DNA of 6,091 bases. Source: Deltaproteobacteria bacterium. GTDB taxonomy: Bacteria > Desulfobacterota > DSM-4660 > Desulfatiglandales > HGW-15. The translations under genes and the position numbers were made by a program. Numbering within the stretch: the stretch's first letter is position 1; every line of letters begins with the position of its first letter. This document shows positions 1 to 5,415 of this stretch, in pieces. The stretch spans positions 1 to 6,091 of the forward strand of contig JAIPEI010000231.1 of assembly GCA_021737245.1 (NCBI GenBank). Direction: 5' to 3'. A model generated the notes under the pieces. That model searched no databases. It was given only the letters and a program-made list of their open reading frames with translations, and was not told where the DNA came from.

Positions 1-112
1 CGTCGAGGACGTCTTCCTGGAACTGGGCCTGCGCGTCAGCGGCCGCCGGGCCGTGTGCCCCCTGCGCGCCGGAGCCCGCGAGGAAGTCGAGGATGGTTTC
101 GAACTCCTGCAT
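1..112 (-). CDS. N-terminal fragment of an unrecognised protein (runs off left edge)
   Basis: The reading frame is open for 37 codons from an ATG at 112 down to the window edge and encodes a polar, Ala/Gln/Asp-rich start (begins MQEFETILDFLAGSG) with no signal peptide. I do not recognise the family. The start is supported by a Shine-Dalgarno-like AAGGGGG at 125-119, six bases upstream, and by a candidate promoter at 137-164. Almost every codon ends in G or C, as in the other genes here. The opposite strand is also open in the same codon register (2-157), so the strand call is not certain. If real, the gene is divergent from the amino acid importer operon and probably unrelated to it. Confidence 0.5.
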   Translation of the reverse strand, partial: MQEFETILDFLAGSGAQGAHGPAAADAQAQFQEDVLD

Positions 113-136
113 GCCGTGCCCCCTTGGTGTGGTCCC

Positions 137-164
137 ATCCTACACGGACCGCCGTGATTTTCAA
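137..164 (-). promoter_or_regulatory. Candidate sigma-70 promoter for the leftmost minus-strand gene
   Basis: Read on the minus strand, TTGAAA (164-159) and TAGGAT (142-137) are separated by 16 bases. The -35 box matches consensus at five of six positions and the -10 box at four of six. Transcription would begin near 130, leaving a short leader that contains the ribosome site at 125-119. The agreement of promoter, ribosome site and ATG is the main reason for calling the gene on this strand. Confidence 0.35.
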
Positions 165-301
165 GGGATCAGGCATCGTTGAATACATCCATCACGATTG
201 ACGGATTGGCGGAAACCCTCACCCGCCGCTGGGAATGTGATAACCCATTGAAGCACCAGGGCGGATCTCAAAGCTTCAGGCATTTTACGACTCCATCGAG
301 A

Positions 302-330
302 TTGACACCCCGTCCAGGGTCGTCTATAGT
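302..330 (+). promoter_or_regulatory. Sigma-70 promoter of the amino acid importer operon
   Basis: A perfect -35 box TTGACA (302-307) is followed after exactly 17 bases by TATAGT (325-330), five of six matches to the -10 consensus. Transcription would start near 337, giving a leader of about 63 bases before the ATG at 400. The leader is A/T-rich compared with the coding DNA and includes a small inverted repeat TTTTA/TAAAA (362-366 and 373-377). Such a near-consensus promoter suggests substantial expression without an activator, although a repressor could still act here. Confidence 0.75.
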
Positions 331-399
331 ACTTCTTGCTGTAAAAATAGGCTGAAATTGGTTTTATTTGCTTAAAATACAGGAAAGGAGAAACGTTTC

Positions 400-1158
400 A
401 TGAAGAGGGGCATGCTTTGGAGTTTTGTGTGCGCGGTCTTGCTGGTCGGGATGGCGGGAGCACCCGCGGCGCCGGCCGGCGATATGGAGCTGATCAACGG
501 GATCGATGCCAACTTTCCCCCGTTTTCCTACGTGGACAAGAACGGCAACCCTGACGGGTTCGACGTCCAGGCCGTGAACTGGATCGCCGAGGAAATGGGG
601 TTCAAGGTTACCCACAAGCCCATCGACTGGGACGCGATCATCCCGAGCCTCAGGGCCGAGAAGATCGACATGATCGCCTCCGGCATGAGCATCACCGAGA
701 AACGCAAGGAGCAGGTCGCCTTCACGAACCCATACTGGACGATCACCCAGGTGCTTGTGGTGCCCGAGGACTCCAACCTCACCGTGGAGCAGATCCTCTC
801 CGACGGGAACAAGGTGGGCGTGCAGCGCGGTACCAGCGAGGCCAAGTGGATCCAGGAGAACCTGATCAAGAAGGAGGGCAGGGATTTCGAGCTGGTGATG
901 TACGACTCGGCGCCCCTGTCCGTGGAGGACGTGGTCAACGGCCGGATCGTGGCGGCGGCCATGGACGACGCTCCGGCCGTTGACGCGGTCAAGAAGAAGC
1001 CCGTGAAGATCCTGGGCCGGTTCGGCATGCCGGATGAGAGCTTCGGGTATGCCGTACGCAAGGAGGACAAGGAGCTCCTCGAGACGCTAAACGAGGGCCT
1101 GCGCCGGCTCATGGCCTCCCCCTACTGGGAGGAGCTGAAGAGCAAGTACGAGCTCTGA
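400..1158 (+). CDS. Periplasmic polar amino acid ABC transporter substrate-binding protein (SBP_bac_3 family)
   Basis: This protein would capture an amino acid (or similar small zwitterion) in the periplasm and deliver it to the permease encoded downstream. At 252 residues it has the usual length of the HisJ/GlnH family. Residues 1-26 form a Sec signal peptide: MKRG, a hydrophobic core, then APA before GD as the likely cleavage site; there is no lipobox. The mature part starts with the typical first strand and FPPFSYVDKNG (39-49), then GFD at 53-55. The family hallmark follows at 88-112 (KIDMIASGMSITEKR...FTNPY), in which Arg102 corresponds to the arginine that holds the ligand carboxylate. 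GTSEA (144-148) and the acidic DD at 189-190, expected near the ligand amino group, complete the site. The start is fixed by AAAGGAG at 384-390. The exact ligand cannot be read from sequence. It is the first gene of the importer operon and is separated from the next gene by a strong stem-loop. Confidence 0.93.
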   Translation: MKRGMLWSFVCAVLLVGMAGAPAAPAGDMELINGIDANFPPFSYVDKNGNPDGFDVQAVNWIAEEMGFKVTHKPIDWDAIIPSLRAEKIDMIASGMSITEKRKEQVAFTNPYWTITQVLVVPEDSNLTVEQILSDGNKVGVQRGTSEAKWIQENLIKKEGRDFELVMYDSAPLSVEDVVNGRIVAAAMDDAPAVDAVKKKPVKILGRFGMPDESFGYAVRKEDKELLETLNEGLRRLMASPYWEELKSKYEL

Positions 1159-1182
1159 GAGAGATCCAAGAGGCGGATCGAA

Positions 1183-1212
1183 TGAAGGCACCGGGAACCC
1201 CCGGTGCCTTCA
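1183..1212 (+). terminator. Perfect 13-bp intercistronic stem-loop between binding protein and permease genes
   Basis: Bases 1183-1195 pair without mismatch with 1200-1212, leaving the four-base loop AACC. The stem is GC-rich (core GGCACCGGG). Only TTTC within a mixed stretch follows, so it lacks the U-tract of an efficient intrinsic terminator. In many ABC operons a hairpin in this place protects the binding-protein message from 3' exonucleases or terminates partially, so that the binding protein is made in excess over membrane subunits. That role fits here but is inferred from position and shape. Confidence 0.8.
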
Positions 1213-1255
1213 CCGTTTCGACCCCGTGATGCCAATCCCTTCCCGTGAGTGAACA

Positions 1256-1924
1256 GTGCCCGCCAGCATCGACGCCATTCTAGACGCCTTACCTTACCTG
1301 CTCCAGGGGTCCCTGGTCACCATCGGGGTGGTTCTGGGAGCCATGGGCCTGGGCCTGTTGATCGGGGTGAGCCTGGCGCTTGGTCAGGTGTACGGCCCAC
1401 GCCCTCTGGGCGTTCCCATCGGGCTCTACATCTGGTTTTTCCGGGGCGTGCCCCTGCTCGTGCTCCTGTTTCTCTTCTACTTCGGGCTCTTCTCCCTGAT
1501 GGGCCTCAATCTGTCGGCCTTTGCCGTGGCCGCCATCGTCCTGGGGCTCATCAGCGCGGCCTACCAGTCCCAGATCTTTCGAGGGGCGATTCTGTCCCTC
1601 CCCGAAGGGCAGCTCAAGGCGGCCAGGGCCCTGGGCATGAGCGATACACGGGCGATCGTATCGGTCGTTCTTCCACAGGCGCTGCGCCTGTCCATTCCGG
1701 GCTGGTCCAACGAGTACTCCATTGTTCTCAAGGACTCGGCCGTGGCCTATGCCCTGGGTGTGGCCGAGGTCATGGCCCGGGCCCACTTCGTGGCCACCCG
1801 GACGTACGAGCATCTGCCCCTCTACGTCGCCGCCGGCATGATCTTCCTGATTCTGACCTTCCTGGGGACCCGGGGGCTTCGAATGCTGGAGGACAAGGTG
1901 CGGATCCCGGGCTACTCAAGGTGA
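1256..1924 (+). CDS. Polar amino acid ABC transporter permease (HisM/HisQ family), first subunit
   Basis: Inner-membrane subunit that forms half of the translocation pore. The 222 residues match the usual length. Hydrophobic segments lie at about 16-42, 54-80, 86-104, 160-178 and 188-206. FRGVPLLVL (62-70) is the conserved family motif, and the cytoplasmic EAA-type loop that docks on the ATPase spans about 121-153 (KAARALGMSD...LPQALRLSIPGWSNE). The start is GTG at 1256: an in-frame TGA at 1250-1252 excludes anything further upstream. The ribosome site is weak (GTGAGTGA just before), so output may be low relative to the binding protein. It lies 97 bases after that gene, past the stem-loop, and 10 bases before the ATPase gene. 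Confidence 0.93.
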   Translation: MPASIDAILDALPYLLQGSLVTIGVVLGAMGLGLLIGVSLALGQVYGPRPLGVPIGLYIWFFRGVPLLVLLFLFYFGLFSLMGLNLSAFAVAAIVLGLISAAYQSQIFRGAILSLPEGQLKAARALGMSDTRAIVSVVLPQALRLSIPGWSNEYSIVLKDSAVAYALGVAEVMARAHFVATRTYEHLPLYVAAGMIFLILTFLGTRGLRMLEDKVRIPGYSR

Positions 1925-1934
1925 GGAGACATTC

Positions 1935-2699
1935 ATGAGCGAAGACGTTCCGGTCCTTCGTGTCGAAGGCCTCAGCAAGCGTTACGGGGAGAAGCCGGTC
2001 CTCGAGGACGCATCCTTTTCGATCCGCGAGGGCGAGCTCAAGATCCTCATCGGGCCTTCCGGAGGCGGGAAGAGCACGCTCCTGCAGTGCATCAACTACC
2101 TGGTGAAGCCGGATGCGGGACGGATCTGGCTGGACGGCGACGAGGTCGTCCCCGCGCGCAAGCGGGAGCTCTACGCCTATCGCCAGAAGGTGGGCATGAT
2201 CTTCCAGGACTTCAACCTGTTCGACCATTTGACCGCGCTTGCCAACGTACAGATCGCCCTGTCCAAGGTCAGAAAGCTCCCCCGTGACGAGGCCCGGAAA
2301 CGGGCCGTCATGGAGCTGGAGCGCGTGGGGCTCAAGGACCACATTGCCAAGTACCCGGCCCAGCTCTCCGGCGGGCAGAAGCAGCGGGTCTCCATCGCCA
2401 GGGCTCTGGCCATGGACCCGAAGGTCATGCTCCTGGACGAGCCCACCAGCGCTTTGGATCCCGAGCTGATCACCGAGGTCCTGGCGGTGATCCGGGACCT
2501 GGGGCTGGAGGGGATGACCATGCTCATGGCCACCCATCAGATCGGATTCGCCCTGGACCTGGCCCACGAGATGATCTTCATGGAGGACGGCCGGATCGTG
2601 GAGACCGGACCTCCGAGAAAGATCCTCTCCACGGCCGATTGCGACCGGACGCGTGAGTTCTGCGGCAAGCTGACCGACCTGTACGGCGAGGCGAGGTAG
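1935..2699 (+). CDS. Polar amino acid ABC transporter ATP-binding protein (HisP/GlnQ family)
   Basis: Cytoplasmic ATPase that powers import through the two permeases encoded on either side. All nucleotide-binding motifs are intact in 254 residues: Walker A GPSGGGKST (40-48), Q-loop Gln91 in IFQDFNLF, ABC signature LSGGQKQR (144-151), Walker B VMLLDEPTSALD (164-175) with catalytic Glu169, and the H-loop His201 in ATHQIGFA. IFQDFNLFDHLT and the THxxGFA ending are typical of amino acid importers; Gln202 stands where most relatives have Glu. The ribosome site GAGGAGA (1923-1929) overlaps the stop of the preceding permease, so translation is probably coupled. Its TAG stop is followed one base later by the ATG of the second permease. 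Confidence 0.95.
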   Translation: MSEDVPVLRVEGLSKRYGEKPVLEDASFSIREGELKILIGPSGGGKSTLLQCINYLVKPDAGRIWLDGDEVVPARKRELYAYRQKVGMIFQDFNLFDHLTALANVQIALSKVRKLPRDEARKRAVMELERVGLKDHIAKYPAQLSGGQKQRVSIARALAMDPKVMLLDEPTSALDPELITEVLAVIRDLGLEGMTMLMATHQIGFALDLAHEMIFMEDGRIVETGPPRKILSTADCDRTREFCGKLTDLYGEAR

Positions 2700-2700
2700 G

Positions 2701-3375
2701 ATGGGCGAGCTTCTCTTCCTCCAACAGGACGTCTTCCCGGCCCTCATGCAGGGGCTCTGGGTGACCATCCAGCTCATCATCCCTTCGTCGATTTTGGGCC
2801 TGGCCGCCGGCGTGGCTGTGGGGGCGGTCCGGGTCTACGGCCATCCGCTCGCCATCCGCGCCGGCAACGTCTACGTTACGATTTTCCGGGGGTTTCCCCT
2901 GGTGGTCCAGCTCTTCATCTGGTACTTCGGGCTCCCCCACATCGGGATCTACCTCACCCCGTTCACCGCTTCGGTCCTCGGGTTCACCCTCTGCTCCAGC
3001 GCTTACCACTCCGAGTACGTGCGGGGGGCGTTCATGAGCGCCAAGCGGGGGCAGATGATGGCGGCCGAGGCTCTCGGGTTCAGCCGTCTCCAGCTGATCT
3101 TCTCGGTCATGCTGCCGCAGGCCTTTCGGAGGGCGCTGCCCGGGTGCGGGAACGAGCTCATCTACCTGATCAAGTACTCCTCCCTGGCCTACATGATCAC
3201 CTGTATCGAGCTCACCGGCCAGGGCAAGATCATCGCCTCCGAGACCTTTCGCTTCACCGAGATCTTCATGATCGTGGGGGTGATCTACCTGTTTCTGACC
3301 ACGGTGAGCAGCTGGGGGATCCGAAGGCTGGAGGCCCGACTTCGGCTGCCCGGGTTCGAGCACCACCGCATGTAG
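2701..3375 (+). CDS. Polar amino acid ABC transporter permease (HisM/HisQ family), second subunit
   Basis: Second pore-forming inner-membrane subunit; with the permease at 1256 it should form a heterodimer. It has 224 residues with hydrophobic segments at about 20-44, 57-78, 86-104, 152-170 and 188-206. FRGFPLVVQLFIWYFGLP (62-79) is the hallmark of the His/Glu/Gln permease family, and the EAA loop occupies about 121-152 (AAEALGFSRL...LPQAFRRALPGCGNE). The start ATG is one base after the ATPase stop, and its ribosome site GAGG (2693-2696) lies inside the ATPase coding end, indicating tight translational coupling. The sequence diverges clearly from the first permease, so this is not a recent duplication. 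It is the last gene of the operon. Confidence 0.93.
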   Translation: MGELLFLQQDVFPALMQGLWVTIQLIIPSSILGLAAGVAVGAVRVYGHPLAIRAGNVYVTIFRGFPLVVQLFIWYFGLPHIGIYLTPFTASVLGFTLCSSAYHSEYVRGAFMSAKRGQMMAAEALGFSRLQLIFSVMLPQAFRRALPGCGNELIYLIKYSSLAYMITCIELTGQGKIIASETFRFTEIFMIVGVIYLFLTTVSSWGIRRLEARLRLPGFEHHRM

Positions 3376-3519
3376 GCACCACACTCTCCATCTTGAACCT
3401 TCGCGACCGGAGAGCCGGAACGGGCAGTCCGGGTGAGGCGTGCGGTTCGGTACCTGTGTGATCGGGGCGGCAGAAGGCCTCTTCCGAATGCGTGGATGGA
3501 GCTCGTGAGGTTCGGCGAT

Positions 3520-4911
3520 TCAGGCGTCCGGGTCTGCCGAGGAGGCCTTCAACCCGTGCTTGCGGGTCTTCCGGGTCAGGGTGGACATGCTGATGCCCAG
3601 TGCCCGGGCTGCATCCTCCTGTCTGGCGTAGCGGCGGAGCGCCTCGGAGAGGAGGGCTTTCTCGTATCCCTCGAGCTCCTCTTTCAAAGGCCTGACGGAG
3701 CGGGCAGGCCGGCTCTCTGCAATCCTTTCAACAGGGGTGGGCCGCCGGGAGTCCTGCAGCCGGCCCGGCAGGTCCTCCACCTGAATCAGATCGCGGCCCT
3801 GGAGGATGACAAGCCGCTCCATGAGGTTGGCCAGCTCACGAACGTTCCCCGGCCACCCGTAGCCGGTGAGCGTATCCACGGCCTCGGGGCTGATCCAGGT
3901 GCTGGTGCCGTAGCGGAGATTGAACTGCTCGAGGTGATGGTACAGGAGCTCGGGAATGTCCTCCCTTCGCTCGCGAAGCGGCGGGATGGTCATGGGAACC
4001 ACGTTCAGCCGGTAGAACAGATCCGGCCGGAACCTGCCGTCGGCGACCATGGTTTCCATGTCCCGGTTCGTGGATGCGATGATGCGGGTGTTGACGGGTT
4101 TTTCCTCGACCGCGCCGACCCTCAGCACGGACCGGGCCTCGATGACGCGCAGGAGCTTGGGCTGGAGCTCCAGGGGAAGATCGCCGATCTCGTCCAGCAG
4201 GAGCGTTCCCCCGCGGGCGCTCTCCAGAAGTCCTTCCTTCCCGTTTCTCCGGGCGCCCGTGAAGGCCCCCGGCTCGTACCCGAACAGCTCGGACTCCATC
4301 AGGTGGGCCGGAATGGCGCTGCAGTTGACCGTGAGAAACGGACCTTGGCATGAAGGACTCCGTTCGTGTATAATCCTTGCGAACAATCCTTTACCGACAC
4401 CGGTTTCTCCCATCAGGAGCACGGGACAGTCGAACAGCGAGAGCCGCTCGATCCGGTTGAAGATCTCGACCATCTGAGGGCTGGCCCCGACCACGCGGGT
4501 CTGGGCCGGATGGAAGGCCGCATGGTCCCCGAAGAAGCTTTCCAGCTCGCGCAGGGACTGGGTTCCCTGGACGCTGCGCATGATGGTGGCCAGGCGGATG
4601 ACGTTCTGTCGTTTGTCGTACACGGGGAAGGCGCTGGAGAAGAGCTTCTTGCCGGCCATGGTGGTGACGGTCGCGGTGGAGGGCCGTTTTCGCCGAAGCA
4701 GACGCAGGATGGACGAGTTGTCGATGATTCCCTTGTCCACGGCGTCCTGCACGTGGAGGTCGAGAAAGTGCTGGGAGCCGAGACCCGTGATGTGCTCGAA
4801 CGCGCTGTTCACCCTGGTCATGACGCCGTCGGAATCCGCCACGCAGATACCGTACGTGCAGTGTTGAATGATGGCCTCGGACTCCAGCGAGAACTGCGGT
4901 TTGATTCTCAT
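3520..4911 (-). CDS. PAS-domain sigma-54-dependent transcriptional activator (enhancer-binding protein)
   Basis: Cytoplasmic activator that binds upstream DNA and uses ATP hydrolysis to open promoters held by sigma-54 RNA polymerase. The 463 residues divide into a PAS sensor (about 10-112, with GICVADSDGVMTRVNSAFEHITG), a short linker, an AAA+ core (about 139-368) and a Fis-type helix-turn-helix (about 415-455, QEDAARALGISMSTLTRKTRKHG). The core is complete: Walker A GETGVGKG (168-175), the sigma-54 contact loop GAFTGA (215-220), Walker B TLLLDE (236-241), sensor I ASTNR (279-283), the arginine-finger region FRPDLFYRL (294-302) and sensor II WPGNVREL (353-360). There is no receiver domain, so control is probably by a ligand or cofactor at the PAS domain, which has Cys18 and Cys23. 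GGGAG just upstream supports this ATG. It is divergent from the binding protein at 5416, its most likely target, and convergent with the amino acid importer. Confidence 0.95.
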   Translation of the reverse strand: MRIKPQFSLESEAIIQHCTYGICVADSDGVMTRVNSAFEHITGLGSQHFLDLHVQDAVDKGIIDNSSILRLLRRKRPSTATVTTMAGKKLFSSAFPVYDKRQNVIRLATIMRSVQGTQSLRELESFFGDHAAFHPAQTRVVGASPQMVEIFNRIERLSLFDCPVLLMGETGVGKGLFARIIHERSPSCQGPFLTVNCSAIPAHLMESELFGYEPGAFTGARRNGKEGLLESARGGTLLLDEIGDLPLELQPKLLRVIEARSVLRVGAVEEKPVNTRIIASTNRDMETMVADGRFRPDLFYRLNVVPMTIPPLRERREDIPELLYHHLEQFNLRYGTSTWISPEAVDTLTGYGWPGNVRELANLMERLVILQGRDLIQVEDLPGRLQDSRRPTPVERIAESRPARSVRPLKEELEGYEKALLSEALRRYARQEDAARALGISMSTLTRKTRKHGLKASSADPDA

Positions 4912-5043
4912 GGTCTCCCTCGAAAGGATACGGCCCGGACGGGCAAAAGTGGAGGTTGCTCAAGAATGACGGGTCGGTTTTGGTGGTTCGGCCTCCTTTC
5001 CGGCCTTCTCTTCCCCTCCCCCGGTCGGGGTCCGGGGAATGGT

Positions 5044-5073
5044 TTCACAAGGCATTCATGCGGGTTATACAAT
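5044..5073 (+). promoter_or_regulatory. Candidate rightward sigma-70 promoter overlapping the activator promoter
   Basis: TTCACA (5044-5049) and TACAAT (5068-5073) each match consensus at five of six positions and are 18 bases apart. A start near 5080 would give a leader of about 335 bases to the ATG at 5416, or a short RNA ending at the T-run at 5187-5191. The same bases also present GG-N10-GC (5062-5075), the minimal spacing of a sigma-54 site, but the rest of that consensus is absent. Confidence 0.35.
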
Positions 5074-5092
5074 GCTTTTTTCTGTTTTGCAA
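5064..5092 (-). promoter_or_regulatory. Candidate sigma-70 promoter of the sigma-54 activator gene
   Basis: On the minus strand TTGCAA (5092-5087) and TATAAC (5069-5064) are separated by 17 bases. The -10 box matches consensus at five of six positions and the -35 at four of six. Transcription would begin near 5057, about 146 bases before the activator ATG at 4911. Its -10 box overlaps that of a possible rightward promoter. Confidence 0.5.
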
Positions 5093-5106
5093 AGGATTCA
5101 TGGATT

Positions 5107-5122
5107 CGGCACGCAATTTGGA
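5107..5122 (+). promoter_or_regulatory. Sigma-54-like (-24/-12) promoter element upstream of the second binding protein
   Basis: The stretch reads CGGCACG, four bases, then TTGGA. Against the consensus TGGCACG-N4-TTGCW the full GGCACG block, the four-base spacer and TTG match, but the first T is C and the normally conserved C of the -12 GC is G. It points toward the gene at 5416 and would start transcription near 5133. The adjacent sigma-54 activator makes it more believable; the -12 mismatch makes it less so. Confidence 0.35.
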
Positions 5123-5152
5123 TGATGGATGTTTTGGAGCGAGTCCTCGAAA

Positions 5153-5191
5153 AGGGTTTCCGAAGCCCTGGGGAGCCGGAACGGCCTTTTT
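5153..5191 (+). terminator. Tandem hairpins followed by five T's (possible leader terminator or small-RNA end)
   Basis: A first hairpin pairs 5153-5159 with 5163-5169 (seven pairs including one G-U, loop CCG). A second pairs 5175-5178 with 5182-5185 (GCCG/CGGC, loop GAA), extendable with a bulged A to 5172-5173, and is followed by CTTTTT ending at 5191. The second stem is short for an intrinsic terminator, so termination may be partial. Any transcript from either rightward promoter candidate would pass through it before reaching the gene at 5416. Confidence 0.3.
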
Positions 5192-5274
5192 GAACCCCGG
5201 GGATGTGGGAGCAATCCTGCGCGCCGGTGAGGCGGGCGGGTCTGACGGCTTCGCAAAAACCTGCTCAGCCGCCG

Positions 5275-5300
5275 CTGGAAGCGCTGTAACTTGCTTCCAG
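5275..5300. repeat. Perfect 8-bp inverted repeat, possible activator-binding site
   Basis: CTGGAAGC (5275-5282) and GCTTCCAG (5293-5300) are perfect complements separated by ten bases, with arm centres 18 bases apart. No T-run follows, so it is unlikely to be a terminator. It could be a dimer-binding operator for the Fis-type helix-turn-helix activator encoded next door, or an RNA hairpin in the leader of the gene at 5416. Confidence 0.5.
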
Positions 5301-5309
5301 GCTTATTGC

Positions 5310-5385
5310 GACGGCCTCAAGTAGGGGAAACCGTCACAACCCATCAATGGGACGGTCAGGAAAGACATAAGATCTTTGTCCGTCC
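5310..5385. repeat. Alternating GACGG/CCGTC units in the leader of the second binding protein
   Basis: GACGG at 5310-5314, CCGTC at 5331-5335, GACGG at 5351-5355 and CCGTC at 5380-5384 alternate in orientation; another GACGG lies upstream at 5244-5248. Neighbouring units can pair 1:2, 2:3 (six bp, ACCGTC/GACGGT) or 3:4 (six bp, GGACGG/CCGTCC, with an inner AAAGA/TCTTT stem at 5361-5365 and 5373-5377). Unit 2 and unit 3 cannot pair with both neighbours at once. The first two spacings are 21 and 20 bases, two helical turns, so protein-binding half-sites are an equally good reading. Confidence 0.45.
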
Positions 5386-5415
5386 GCGTTCATCCCGACA
5401 AAAGGAGGGGAAACC

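Larger units (their letters stand above)
4912..5415. other. 504-bp divergent regulatory region without a credible gene
   Basis: No convincing coding sequence lies here; the open frames lack family features, normal codon use and conserved-looking sequence. Starting from the activator gene, the region contains a pyrimidine-rich stretch (about 4996-5032) with an imperfect repeat of GGCCT-CTTTCC type, then overlapping sigma-70-like promoters (5044-5092), a sigma-54-like element (5107-5122), two adjacent hairpins ending in T's (5153-5191), an inverted repeat (5275-5300) and alternating GACGG/CCGTC units (5310-5384) ending about 16 bases before the ribosome site of the next gene. This is much longer than needed for a simple divergent promoter pair. 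Confidence 0.7.

Noticed and set aside
2..157. Plus-strand C-terminal fragment (VEDVFLELGLRV...) of an ABC ATPase
   Set aside because: Only the first few residues resemble the family; the rest (ending WCGPILHGPP) looks non-coding, while the minus strand has start signals.
528..1112. Long minus-strand open frame inside the first binding-protein gene
   Set aside because: It is antisense to a clear SBP_bac_3 protein, and its Ser/Arg-rich translation is a by-product of GC-rich codon use.
1163..1179. GATCC/GGATC inverted repeat after the first gene
   Set aside because: Only five pairs, and it is overshadowed by the perfect stem-loop just downstream.
1770..2780. 336-codon minus-strand frame opposite the ATPase gene
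   Set aside because: The ATPase on the plus strand has every catalytic motif; the antisense product has none.
3376..3519. Terminator in the convergent gap
   Set aside because: Only short imperfect complements are seen (for example TTCGG and CCGAA far apart) and no T-run on either strand; nothing strong enough to call.
3433..4353. 306-codon plus-strand frame opposite the activator
   Set aside because: Antisense to the intact AAA+ domain, with no family features.
4956..5324. Plus-strand frame of 122 codons in the divergent region
   Set aside because: No ribosome site, low-quality composition, no recognisable motif, and it crosses promoter-like and hairpin elements.
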